Source: CAJPQU01 sp052170475
Lineage (GTDB): Bacteria > Bacillota > Negativicutes > Selenomonadales > Selenomonadaceae
Reading direction: 5' to 3'
Length of the DNA stretch: 64,000 bases
Assembly: GCA_052170475.1 (NCBI GenBank)
Contig: JBQNAL010000002.1
Span: forward strand, 124,001-188,000
A program made the position numbers and the translations under genes. The notes beneath the pieces were generated by a model, which had not been told where the DNA came from, searched no databases, and saw nothing but the letters and a program-made list of their open reading frames with translations. Of the stretch, positions 34,600 through 43,765 are shown in pieces (position 1 is the first letter of the stretch; every line of letters begins with the position of its first letter).

Positions 34600-35334
34600 A
34601 TGGGCTGGTATGCGGTTTTTTATCGGGAATGGCTGACGATGTATAAGAAGATCGGCCGCTTAGGCCATGTGTTTTCCAGCATCATCGCGCCCTTCATCTA
34701 TCTTTTCGCCTTCGGCTTCGGCCTCGGTGGGCGCGTGGATGTCCCGGGGGGCTATCTTCAGTTCTTAGCCGGAGGCATCGTCGCCATCACCATTATGCTC
34801 AACGCCTTTCAGCAGACGGCCAACTCCATCAGCGTGGGGAAGATGTATTACCATGTGTTTCAGAGTGTCGTTCTGTCGCCCATTCGCCCCCTTGAGGTCA
34901 TGCTGGGGATCGTGTTGGCGGGGGTGGTGCGGGGGCTGTTCTTCGGCAGCCTCATCTTTCTCATGGCGTGGCTGGTTTTCGATGCAGGGTATCTGACCCT
35001 CTCCCTCCTCATCGGCGGGGTGCTGGGGTCGTTTTGCTTCGGTGCCTTGGGCTGCATCGTGGGGCTATTAGTAAAAATGCCGGACGATGTGGCCTTCGTG
35101 AACAATTTCTTCATCATGCCCATGACGTTTTTCGGCGGTTCGTTCTTTCCCGTGGAGAATCTGCCCACATCCATGCAGTACATCGTCATGCTCTTTCCCG
35201 TGGGGGCGCTTAACCGCCTTACACGAAGCCCGGTCTTTACGCCGGATCTTCTCTTTGAGGCGCTTCTTCTCCTGACGCTGGGGCTTATCTTTTTAGCGAT
35301 TGCCGTGACCGTCTATCGGCGGTATAATGAGTGA
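34600..35334 (+). CDS. ABC-2 type transporter permease
   Basis: 244 aa, about six membrane helices, ABC-2 family: GHVFSSIIAPFIYLFAFGFG near 25, IMLNAFQQTANSISVGKM, VVLSPIRPLEVMLGIVLAG and the C-terminal MPMTFFGGSFFPVENLP. It overlaps no gene but starts 1 base after the ATPase stop. Last gene of the 15-kb operon. Such pairs export drugs, polysaccharides or haem-pathway compounds. In this place it may expel a demetallated ring or a product; the sequence does not show the substrate. A weak CCAG/CTGG hairpin plus T5 at 35382-35399 could end the transcript. Confidence 0.88.
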   Translation: MGWYAVFYREWLTMYKKIGRLGHVFSSIIAPFIYLFAFGFGLGGRVDVPGGYLQFLAGGIVAITIMLNAFQQTANSISVGKMYYHVFQSVVLSPIRPLEVMLGIVLAGVVRGLFFGSLIFLMAWLVFDAGYLTLSLLIGGVLGSFCFGALGCIVGLLVKMPDDVAFVNNFFIMPMTFFGGSFFPVENLPTSMQYIVMLFPVGALNRLTRSPVFTPDLLFEALLLLTLGLIFLAIAVTVYRRYNE

Positions 35335-35400
35335 AGGTTTTATTTCGTCCTCCTGACATGAGAAATTTTTTTGGTTTCATGCCAGACGGGCTGGTTTTTC

Positions 35401-35431
35401 TTGACTGTATGACTGCTATACGGTTTATAGT
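35401..35431 (+). promoter_or_regulatory. MerR-type promoter/operator, site B
   Basis: TTGACT (35401-35406), 19-bp spacer, TATAGT (35426-35431). Dyad CTGTATgactgctATACGG, one mismatch from perfect symmetry. The receptor gene begins 86 bases downstream. Confidence 0.8.
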
Positions 35432-35517
35432 GTAGTCTGTAATCATATCGTCTCATGCTGTGTGGGAATCCGGCGGGATTCCTCCGGCGATACTTTGGAA
35501 TAGGAGTGGAAGAGAGA

Positions 35518-37581
35518 ATGACAACACGCAAGAAAAATTTCCTTTTAACTGCCTTGACACTGTCAGCGCTGACGGTGAACTTGCCGCTGGCATCTGCGGC
35601 ATCCTCTGGGGGGGGACAATCGGAACCGCTGGAGGAGTACAGCCTCGATGAGATCGTGGTCACCGCCACGCGGACGGAGAAGCGGGACGTGGATGTGCCG
35701 ATGTCCACCGAAGTCATCACGCGGGCAGAGATTGAGCGCAGCGGCGCTCAGAACGTCGCGCAGATCATCCAGAAGGTCAATGGTGTTTCCTTCGCATCTT
35801 TTGCGCCGCTTGGCGCTTCCATGGGAACGATGATGAACAAGGCCACCATTCGCGGCATTGATAACGGAACCTTGGTGATGGTCAACGGCAATCCTGTCGC
35901 CAGCCGCGGTCTTTACAATTTACAGGAGATCCCCGCCGATTCCATTGAGAAAGTGGAGATCGTCAAGGGCGGCGGCTCCGTTCTCTACGGCAGCGAGGCC
36001 ATGGCAGGCGTCATCAACATCATCACGAAAAAAGGCTCGGACAATAATTGGACGCTCGGCTTCGGCAATTACGGGCAGCAGAAATATCATGTCAATGTGG
36101 GCGCGAGGGAAGGCGATCAGTCCATCACGGCGCATTATGATGTGAATAAGTGGAATCATCATAATGATGCGTCTAACAGTGATATGCCAAGCATTGTCCC
36201 CGTAAATAAGAGAAAATCGTTAGGGGTTCAGAAATTTAATGTCCGGGATATTAAGAACGAGAGCTTAGGGCTTACTTGGCAGGCAAATCCGCGGTTAAAT
36301 GTCACTTACGGTCATCATGACTCTGCCGTGAGCTATGATAAATATATTGAATCCCTCACGGCATTGGGCGTGGCGTCGCCCAGCAAACTGAAAGTCGGAG
36401 AACTCATTTATGACCGAAAATATACGACCATACGCGATACCATGCAGGTCAATTACCGAGACAGGGCTTGGGAAGGCAGCGCCTATTACAATGTCAGCAC
36501 GATTGAATCCGATGGGGATACATGGCGTCAAGATGAGAAACCTAATAAGAAGCCATGGCTCAATAAAGATCTTAAAAAGACGTATGAACGTTATAATACG
36601 AAGGAAAAGCACATTACCTACGGCTTTGACGGCCAGCATGAATGGAAATTGGGCGATAAGGGAAGCCTGATTTTTGGCATTTCTGGAAAGCATGAAGTCT
36701 ATCAAGTGCTGCCTACCGTCTATACGAAAAAAGGCAGGGAATATGAACGGAATCAATGGGGCGTGTTTGGCCAGTGGGAGCAGACCATAGACGAGAAGAA
36801 CAAATTCATCTTAGGGGCGCGGGAGACGTGGACAAGCGGCACGACATGGAATAAGAATTACAGCGATTTCAGTGCGTCCGGGCAGTTCATTCACAGCTTG
36901 GATAAGGATAGCAACGTATATCTCAACATTTCCCAGTCCTTCATCATGCCCCAGTTTGGGCAGATGTTCCCTTCGAGCGCTACCGGAACCTCGAATCCAA
37001 ATCTTAAACCTCAGAAGGGGATCAACTATGAGATCGGCTGGAAGAATATCAGCGGGGGGCATACATGGAAGGCAGCGATCTTCCATCAAAAGATCAAGGA
37101 TAATATTTCCGCCAGTGTGGATAAAAAAATGGGGCTTAGTTGGAAATACACGAATCAGGATTTTCGCAATACCGGCTTTGAATTTTCCTGTGACATCGCG
37201 GGAAAGAACGGCTTTTCCTACAATTACGGGCTGACGCTGCAAAACCCGGAAGTGAAAAGCACGACGAAAGGATATTGGGATCGGAAGTTTGGCAAAATTC
37301 AGCTGATTGGCGGCATGAATTATCAGCGGGACAAGATGAAGGCGGCGCTGACGTTTTCCTATTTGGCGGATCGCGTCCAGACGCCTTCCGATGAACATTC
37401 CTTTCAGACGAAGCCCTATCTCTTGACGACTTTGATGTTAGGGTACGCCCCTGACGCATGGAGCGAGATTAAACTGACCGTGGATAATCTCCTCAACCGT
37501 CGGGACAATACGATGCATTCCTCTTCGGCGTGGTACACCCCGGGGATCAATTATCTCCTCAGCTACACGCAGAAATTCTGA
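35518..37581 (+). CDS. TonB-dependent outer-membrane receptor (1)
   Basis: 687 aa. Signal peptide (RKKNFLLTALTLSALTVNL, cleavage near SAA), TonB box DEIVVTATRT near 43, plug domain with VSTEVITRAEIERSG-like and VEIVKGGGSVLYGSEAMAGV segments (about 55-185), then a 22-strand type barrel ending in aromatic Phe (LLSYTQKF). BtuB/haem-receptor-like plug; the ligand cannot be told. ATG 35518 has AGGAGTGGAAGAG upstream and starts the signal peptide. The loop-rich region around 36130-36700 is visibly more AT-rich than its neighbours, common in receptors under diversifying exchange. Monocistronic: site B before, terminator after. Confidence 0.93.
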   Translation: MTTRKKNFLLTALTLSALTVNLPLASAASSGGGQSEPLEEYSLDEIVVTATRTEKRDVDVPMSTEVITRAEIERSGAQNVAQIIQKVNGVSFASFAPLGASMGTMMNKATIRGIDNGTLVMVNGNPVASRGLYNLQEIPADSIEKVEIVKGGGSVLYGSEAMAGVINIITKKGSDNNWTLGFGNYGQQKYHVNVGAREGDQSITAHYDVNKWNHHNDASNSDMPSIVPVNKRKSLGVQKFNVRDIKNESLGLTWQANPRLNVTYGHHDSAVSYDKYIESLTALGVASPSKLKVGELIYDRKYTTIRDTMQVNYRDRAWEGSAYYNVSTIESDGDTWRQDEKPNKKPWLNKDLKKTYERYNTKEKHITYGFDGQHEWKLGDKGSLIFGISGKHEVYQVLPTVYTKKGREYERNQWGVFGQWEQTIDEKNKFILGARETWTSGTTWNKNYSDFSASGQFIHSLDKDSNVYLNISQSFIMPQFGQMFPSSATGTSNPNLKPQKGINYEIGWKNISGGHTWKAAIFHQKIKDNISASVDKKMGLSWKYTNQDFRNTGFEFSCDIAGKNGFSYNYGLTLQNPEVKSTTKGYWDRKFGKIQLIGGMNYQRDKMKAALTFSYLADRVQTPSDEHSFQTKPYLLTTLMLGYAPDAWSEIKLTVDNLLNRRDNTMHSSSAWYTPGINYLLSYTQKF

Positions 37582-37643
37582 CGGGATTGGCAGGTACAAA
37601 ATTTTCTCCGACCACGCAGCACATCAAACTATCGTACGGGTAC

Positions 37644-37682
37644 AGGAAATGGCATGACTTCGGTCAGGCCATTTCCTTTTTT
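37644..37682 (+). terminator. Terminator of receptor 1
   Basis: AGGAAATGGC (37644-37653) with GCCATTTCCT (37668-37677), an inner TGAC-TTCG-GTCA stem with a UUCG tetraloop, then TTTTTT. The rest of the 395-base gap 37582-37976 holds site C and an apparently untranslated leader of cobN copy 2. Confidence 0.9.
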
Positions 37683-37808
37683 GTCGCTGCATTTGGAAAA
37701 ATGTGGTTTTTCACCATGGCTTTCTTTGGAACAATGTGTAAAACATGAGGGATTTTTTTATGGACCGCGGTGCGCTTGAAGAGGCGTGGTACATCGTGAG
37801 GGAAAGGC

Positions 37809-37839
37809 TTGACCGTATGACAGCTATACGGTTTATAAT
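37809..37839 (+). promoter_or_regulatory. MerR-type promoter/operator, site C
   Basis: TTGACC (37809-37814), 19-bp spacer, consensus TATAAT (37834-37839). The dyad CCGTATgacagctATACGG is perfect (6-7-6), the best copy in the window. A leader of about 130 bases separates it from cobN copy 2. Confidence 0.85.
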
Positions 37840-37976
37840 AAAGTCCTAATTACATGACTTTAGTCAGGCGAAACACGGCTTGCTTTGGTCTGCGCGGAGA
37901 AAATACGGGCGAAAAGCGGTGCGGCGGATATTTTGCCGAAGCGGCTGTGACGGGATGTGCGTTGGGAGGCGACCAC

Positions 37977-40900
37977 ATGAAGGAGATCCTTTTTTTTTGC
38001 AACGTGGAGCGGCAGGGGCAGATGCTGCGCAAGGCGTGCCGGATGGCGGCGATGCCAGAGGGGATTTCTGGCGGCGTCCATCTTTTTGATTCTACCAGCG
38101 CTTTGACGCCGGCGATGCGTCGGGGGATTTCCGAGGTGGAGGCGGTCTTCGTCTTTTGGCAGGGGACGATCTATTCGACGGATATGACGGAGGAGATTCG
38201 CAAGGTCAGGGAAAAGACGGGCGCTCCTTTCGCTTTTTTGGCGAGCGCTTCCGCCGAAGGAGCTTTTTCTCAAGGGCTGACGGCAGAGCAGATGGATACG
38301 CTGCGGCAATATCTTCAGTACGGGGGCATCAAAAATTACCGCAGCCTGTGGCGGTACATCGCCCATGAGCTTTTGGGCGCGGCGGTGACGGCGGATGCGC
38401 CCGCGCCTTTGCCTTGGAGCGGGATATACGATCCGGGGACGGAGCAGGTTTTCGATTCTTTGGCGGCGTATCAGGCCTATCGCCCACGGGGCGAGGGAGA
38501 GAGCGCGGTGGGTCTGATTTTTTCGCGGGAGAGCTGGGTCTGGCGGGATACGGCTTACCTTGACGCCATCATTCGCCATTTGGCCGGGGAAGGGCTGTAT
38601 CCGATCCCCGTCTTTGCCCTGTGGGCGGATAATCCCTTGGCGAAGGCGGAAGGGATCAGCCGCTTAGGGGAGCGATATTTCTTTGAAAACGGCGTGTGCG
38701 TCTTAGATGCGATCGTCAATACGTTCAAAGTGGGGCTGACCGTCAGCAGCCAGAACGATCAGGAGTTCTTTCGCAAGCTGAACGTGCCGGTGCTGCAAGC
38801 GTACAATCTCCTGCGCCCCTATCCCGAATGGGCGGAGAGCCTCATGGGGATGACGCCGGTGGAGCTTTCCTGCAACGTGGTGGAGCCGGAATTTGACGGT
38901 GTGATCCATGGCGTGCCTGTTTCCAGCAAAGAGCGGGACGCCGAGGGATATGTGTACTATAAGCCCATGGAAAAGCGCATCCGCTTTTTGGCGGCGAAGG
39001 TGAAGAAGTGGTGCCGCCTCCGACGAAAGGAAAACGCGGCGAAGAAGGTCGCCATCATCTTCCACAATTATCCCCCGGATAATTCCACCGTCGGCAGCGC
39101 CCAAGGATTGGATTCGCCCGCCAGCGTGGCGCTCCTCTTGCGGGCGATGAAGGCGGCGGGCTACGGGATCGACCATGTGCCGGAGGATGGGAAAGAGCTG
39201 ATGGAGGGGCTCTTAGCGGGAGTGACAAACGATCGGCGGTTTTTGACAGAAGCGGATATGGCGCGGGCGGCGGGACAGGTTTCCACCGCAGAATATGCGG
39301 CGCTCTTCGCTTCGTTCTCGCCCCAGACGCGGGAGGAACTGACGGCGGCATGGGGCGAAGCGCCCGGAACGGTGTTTTTGTATGGCGATAATCTTATCGT
39401 TCCCGGCACCATCAACGGGAACGTGCTGATTACGATGCAGCCGCCCCGAGGTTTTGGTGAGGACAAGGCGAAGATCCTCCACGATCCCTGCGCTCCGCCG
39501 CCCCATCACTATTTAGCGTATTACGCTTGGATTCGCGATGTGTGGCAGGCGGACGCGGTGATCCATGTGGGGACGCACGGCAGCTTGGAGTGGCTGCCGG
39601 GAAAGAACGCGGGACTGTCGCACCTTTGCTATCCTGAATTGGCACTCGGAGATCTGCCGGATATTTATCCGTACTATGTCACCATCGTGGGGGAGGGGAT
39701 TCAGGCGAAGCGGCGGGGCGCGGCCTGTCTCATCGGCCATTTGAATCCGCCCCAGAGCCGAGCGGAAACCTACGACGAGTTGGCGGAGTTGGAGCTTTTG
39801 GTGGAGGAGTATGCCCACTTTAAGGTCAGCCAGCCGGAAAGCGCCGAGGTGGTGACGGAGCGCATCCGTGAGAAGGTGGCGGCGCTTCATTTGGAGGAGG
39901 ACATGCCCGAGGAGGAGGGGGAGGACGAGGATAGATATATTCTGCGCGTCCATGCCTATCTGAGTAAGCTCAAGCACATGGAAATTCGCGCCGGGCTTCA
40001 CATTTTAGGGGAGCCGCCGGAAGGACAGACGCTCACCGAGGCCATTTCGGCGTTGACGCGGACGGAGTGCGCCGGGGCAGCGGGGGAAGAGCCGGTTCCC
40101 GCTTTGCCGCAGGTGATGGCACAGGCGAAAGGCTTTGATTATTATGCCTTGGAGGAACAGAGCGGCGCGATTCTGCCGGGAACGGAGAAAAGCGGCGCGG
40201 CGCTTTTGGACGAGATCTGGCAGACGGCGGAAGGCTGGATAGAGGTTCTTCGACAACGAGACTTTTCTCCAGCAGCCATAGAAGCACTGCTCCTTTCCCC
40301 GTCCGTAGAGGGATGGGCGGACGAGACTGCGGCGGAAGGGTTCCGCCGTGATTTGGCACGGGTGCTGCATTTTATCGCTGAGGTGGTCGCGCCCAATTTA
40401 AGGAAGACGCGGCAAGAGATGACGAATACCCTGCGGGCGCTCGCGGGAGAATATATCGAGCCAGCGCCGGGCGGGTCACCCACCAGCGGGCGCATTGACA
40501 TTTTACCGACGGGGCGCAATTTTTACGGTGTCAGCCCCGATACGCTGCCTACCCCCATCGCGTGGGAACTTGGGGTGGAGCTGGCGGAGCAGGCCGTGTC
40601 ACGCTTCATTGCTGAGGAAGGGCATTATCCAGAGAGTGTGGGGATCGTGCTGTGGAGCGATTCCAATATGCGGACGAACGGGCAGTGCATCGCTGAGTTC
40701 CTCTACCTTTTGGGCGTACGCCCCGTCTGGCAGCGCGGCAGCCGTAGGGTGATCGGGCTGGAAGTGCTATCCATGGCGGAGCTTCGGCGGCCGCGCATCG
40801 ATGTCACCGCCCGGATCAGCGGCCTTTTCCGTGACACGCTGCATGTGGCGGTGGAGTGGCTCGAAAAGGCTGTGCAGATGGTGGCGGAATTGCCGGAGTC

Positions 40901-41729
40901 TCCCGAAGAGAACTATATCCGTAAACACGTAGAGGAAGATACGGCCGCGCTGAAGGCAGCGGGGCAGGACGGCGAGACGGCTCGAAGGCAGGCGATGTAC
41001 CGCATGTTCGGCTGCCCGCCGGGCGGCTACGGCGCAGGCGTGGGGCACGTCATCGAGGAGAAGAACTGGGAAAGCATCCACGATCTTGCCGACGTTTACG
41101 TCCGCTGGGGTGCGCATGTGTACGGCAGTGAAAATGCGGGGGATTTCCTGCCGGATCTCTTTCGGCGGCGCCTCAGCAGTGTGGAGGTTACCATTAAGAA
41201 CATGGATAACCATGAAATCCATCTCCTCAACTCTGATGATTTCAACGCTTACTGCGGCGGCATGAACGCGGCGGTTCACAGCCTGCGGGGGAAAGCGCCG
41301 CGCTGCTACATCGGCGATACGGCGGATCGGGCGCGGGCGGAGACGAAGAGCCTGGATGAGGAATTTCGCCGCGTCTACCGAGGCGAATCCATGAATCCGA
41401 AATATTTGGAGGGGATGAAAAAGCACGGCTACAAGGGCGCCTCCGACTTGGCTGGGACGGTCGCCCACGCCTACGCTTGGGACTGCACCAGCGAGGTGAT
41501 GTCGAACTGGATGTACGATGGCTTCGCCGATAAATATGCGTTGGATAAAGACATGCAGGCGTGGATGCGCGAGGTCAATCCGTGGGCCTTGCAGCGCATT
41601 GTCGGGAAACTCTTAGAAGCGGAAAAACGCAAGATGTGGTCGCCCTCCGCCGAGGTCAAGGAGGAATTGCAGCGCCTCTATTTGGAAATGGAAGGGGATC
41701 TGGAAAGCCGCGGCGACGCTTCGGAGTGA
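37977..41729 (+). CDS. CobN/BchH-like chelatase large subunit, copy 2
   Basis: 1250 aa, clearly homologous over its whole length to the copy at 21249. Shared: NYPPDNSTVGSAQGLDSPAS near 362, AVIHVGTHGSLEWLPGKNAG near 527, LPTGRNFYGVSPDTLPTPIA, GQCIAEFLYLLGVRPVW and MNPKYLEGMKKHGYKGA. In the C-terminal loop it reads NSDDFNAYCGGM where copy 1 has SSDDYNAYHGGM, a His to Cys change. The N-terminal about 200 residues differ most (FCNVERQGQMLRKACRMA against FTNISRSYCLHRQNLERL). ATG 37977 with GGGAGG upstream. Under site C and followed by a receptor and three binding proteins, the arrangement of anaerobic haem (hmuS-like) loci. It probably shares the I/D motor encoded at 26408-29380. Confidence 0.92.
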   Translation: MKEILFFCNVERQGQMLRKACRMAAMPEGISGGVHLFDSTSALTPAMRRGISEVEAVFVFWQGTIYSTDMTEEIRKVREKTGAPFAFLASASAEGAFSQGLTAEQMDTLRQYLQYGGIKNYRSLWRYIAHELLGAAVTADAPAPLPWSGIYDPGTEQVFDSLAAYQAYRPRGEGESAVGLIFSRESWVWRDTAYLDAIIRHLAGEGLYPIPVFALWADNPLAKAEGISRLGERYFFENGVCVLDAIVNTFKVGLTVSSQNDQEFFRKLNVPVLQAYNLLRPYPEWAESLMGMTPVELSCNVVEPEFDGVIHGVPVSSKERDAEGYVYYKPMEKRIRFLAAKVKKWCRLRRKENAAKKVAIIFHNYPPDNSTVGSAQGLDSPASVALLLRAMKAAGYGIDHVPEDGKELMEGLLAGVTNDRRFLTEADMARAAGQVSTAEYAALFASFSPQTREELTAAWGEAPGTVFLYGDNLIVPGTINGNVLITMQPPRGFGEDKAKILHDPCAPPPHHYLAYYAWIRDVWQADAVIHVGTHGSLEWLPGKNAGLSHLCYPELALGDLPDIYPYYVTIVGEGIQAKRRGAACLIGHLNPPQSRAETYDELAELELLVEEYAHFKVSQPESAEVVTERIREKVAALHLEEDMPEEEGEDEDRYILRVHAYLSKLKHMEIRAGLHILGEPPEGQTLTEAISALTRTECAGAAGEEPVPALPQVMAQAKGFDYYALEEQSGAILPGTEKSGAALLDEIWQTAEGWIEVLRQRDFSPAAIEALLLSPSVEGWADETAAEGFRRDLARVLHFIAEVVAPNLRKTRQEMTNTLRALAGEYIEPAPGGSPTSGRIDILPTGRNFYGVSPDTLPTPIAWELGVELAEQAVSRFIAEEGHYPESVGIVLWSDSNMRTNGQCIAEFLYLLGVRPVWQRGSRRVIGLEVLSMAELRRPRIDVTARISGLFRDTLHVAVEWLEKAVQMVAELPESPEENYIRKHVEEDTAALKAAGQDGETARRQAMYRMFGCPPGGYGAGVGHVIEEKNWESIHDLADVYVRWGAHVYGSENAGDFLPDLFRRRLSSVEVTIKNMDNHEIHLLNSDDFNAYCGGMNAAVHSLRGKAPRCYIGDTADRARAETKSLDEEFRRVYRGESMNPKYLEGMKKHGYKGASDLAGTVAHAYAWDCTSEVMSNWMYDGFADKYALDKDMQAWMREVNPWALQRIVGKLLEAEKRKMWSPSAEVKEELQRLYLEMEGDLESRGDASE

Positions 41730-41794
41730 GGCACTCGTCCGATGCGCGCGGCAGAAAGGATAGCATACAGTATTTTAGGGGAGGTCGCACTTTT

Positions 41795-43765
41795 ATGAAG
41801 GCAAAGAACATCGTTTATGGGAAAAAGAAATTGGCGAAACAGGTTTTGATCGGCTTGTTTCTGGGAGGCGTCGGGGCTTTGACGCCACTGGCAAACGGCG
41901 CAGCAGCGCCGACGGCGAGCGACGCAATGGCGGAATACGCACTGGATGACGTCATCGTCACCGCCAGCCGTACCGAAAAGCGTGAGGTGGACACTCCGGC
42001 AGCGACGGAAATTGTGACGGCCGCCGATATGGAGCGCTTGGGCGCAGCGAACAGCTACGAGGCCATGGAGCGTCTGCCGGGCTTTAACAGCCTTTCGTGG
42101 GGGGAAAGCGGACAGGAATTTGGATTGAGCGCTTCGCGCACCATTGTCCGCGGTTTGGATAAAGGAACGTTGGCTATGGTCAACGGGGCGTCAGTCAATC
42201 TTCTCAATTACAACAGCACGAATAACATTCTTCCCGAGGCCATTCAGCGCATTGAAGTGGTCAAAGGAGCCAGCTCCGCCCTCTATGGCGCGGCGGCTAT
42301 TGGCGGCGCGGTGAACGTCATCACAAAACGGGGCAGCGACTTTACGACGACGAAATTAGCGGCTTCTTACGGAAATTATAATAGAGACTATACGATTTCC
42401 ACAGGAAACGGACAGTTTGGCTTGATTTTCAAGCGCTATTTTATTGGGGAACTTGATCGGACGTCGTTGGACGGATTGACAAATATCAAGACAAATGCTG
42501 CCATTTTGCCATGGGGACTCAATAGCAGTGGACGAAACGCGTTTTATCTTACGGCTGATCTGGGCAAGAACCTGAATCTTAACTGGTCGTACAACGATAT
42601 GTATCTGCATCGTATCCGCTACAATGTCAACGGGACACATAGTGTGGATTATCATTATCGCGATACCCGCAATAACATCAATCTGGAGTATAAAGACGCA
42701 GCACTTGGGCTGCGGTCTGTTCTCGCTTACAACAAACGGCGCTCTTATTCCGATAAATATACGTATAAAAGCAAAAAGTACGAAATCAGCGAGCGGCACA
42801 CGATGGACGGGATCACGTGGGACACACAAAAGGAATGGAAATTACGGGGAGGGGAAGATGCATTCATTTTAGGATTTACCTTCTCGCGAGAGAGTTTCTA
42901 TGGCCTTCCTACCTCTGACAAGAAGAATTGGATCAACAGCCACCGCACCAGCGAGAGCCTATACGCTTCTTACGCTTATCGTGCCGCGCCGCGGTTTACC
43001 GTGACACTGGGTCTACGGGGCGAGCATATCAGCGATTACTCGAAAACGCAGAACATCTTGCTCCCACAGATCCAAACGAATTACAAATTCGACGATCATT
43101 CCTCTTGGTACGTCAACATCGGCAAAGCCTATGAGGTCGCTCCGATCAATCAGTTCTTCAGCCAAAAAGGCGGCGATGTGAGCCAAGTCAAGGCGCAGCA
43201 GGGCTGGACTTATGAAACCGGCTATAAATATGTCGGACGTCATAATTCCTTCAAAGCGGCGTTCTATCACATGAGTATCAAGGATGCGTTCAAATGGAAG
43301 AAAACACCGCCCCCGGATTCGACCGATTATCTTTCCAACGTCGATGATTTTCGCAATACCGGCGTAGAGTTGGAGTACAATCATCAAATGGATGATCACT
43401 GGTCGTTCAATCTGGGACTGAGCCTTTCCAATCCTCAGACGCGAAGCGACGGCGGAGGATGGACACAGGCAAACAGCCGTTTTCAGGGCATCGCCGGCGT
43501 GAGCTACACAAAAGGAAAATTTGTGGGCAACGTGAACTGGCTCTATTTGGGCGATCGGGAAGAAGATTATTACAAAATCCATGGCGTTTTAGGGGATGTT
43601 CCTAACTTTAGCCAGCTTAACGCAAATTTTGTCTATCGCCCAGATCAGAATCAGACCATTCGCTTTAAGGTGAACAACATTCTGGATCGTGAGGATTCCG
43701 TCAATAAATATAATAATTTACTCCTTCCCGTCAACTATCTCCTGAGCTATGAGTATTCCTTCTAA
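41795..43765 (+). CDS. TonB-dependent outer-membrane receptor (2)
   Basis: 656 aa. Signal peptide (LAKQVLIGLFLGGVGALTPL, cleavage near NGAAA), TonB box DDVIVTASRT near 48, plug with EIVTAADMERLGAANSYEAM and IEVVKGASSALYGAAAIGGA, barrel ending LLSYEYSF. ATG 41795 with AGGGGAGG upstream, 65 bases after cobN copy 2, so same operon under site C. Plug and barrel ends resemble haem or siderophore receptors; ligand unknown. Its stop overlaps the start of the next lipoprotein by 17 bases. Confidence 0.92.
   Translation: MKAKNIVYGKKKLAKQVLIGLFLGGVGALTPLANGAAAPTASDAMAEYALDDVIVTASRTEKREVDTPAATEIVTAADMERLGAANSYEAMERLPGFNSLSWGESGQEFGLSASRTIVRGLDKGTLAMVNGASVNLLNYNSTNNILPEAIQRIEVVKGASSALYGAAAIGGAVNVITKRGSDFTTTKLAASYGNYNRDYTISTGNGQFGLIFKRYFIGELDRTSLDGLTNIKTNAAILPWGLNSSGRNAFYLTADLGKNLNLNWSYNDMYLHRIRYNVNGTHSVDYHYRDTRNNINLEYKDAALGLRSVLAYNKRRSYSDKYTYKSKKYEISERHTMDGITWDTQKEWKLRGGEDAFILGFTFSRESFYGLPTSDKKNWINSHRTSESLYASYAYRAAPRFTVTLGLRGEHISDYSKTQNILLPQIQTNYKFDDHSSWYVNIGKAYEVAPINQFFSQKGGDVSQVKAQQGWTYETGYKYVGRHNSFKAAFYHMSIKDAFKWKKTPPPDSTDYLSNVDDFRNTGVELEYNHQMDDHWSFNLGLSLSNPQTRSDGGGWTQANSRFQGIAGVSYTKGKFVGNVNWLYLGDREEDYYKIHGVLGDVPNFSQLNANFVYRPDQNQTIRFKVNNILDREDSVNKYNNLLLPVNYLLSYEYSF

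Noticed and set aside
34600..37581. Horizontal insertion signalled by the AT-rich stretch in receptor 1
   Set aside because: The shift is confined to the barrel loops of an intact gene and similar, milder shifts occur in the other receptors; no repeats or integrase mark a boundary.
37760..37849. A 29-codon frame with a possible ribosome site overlapping site C
   Set aside because: It runs through the promoter dyad and would be transcribed only from further upstream, beyond a strong terminator; no family likeness.
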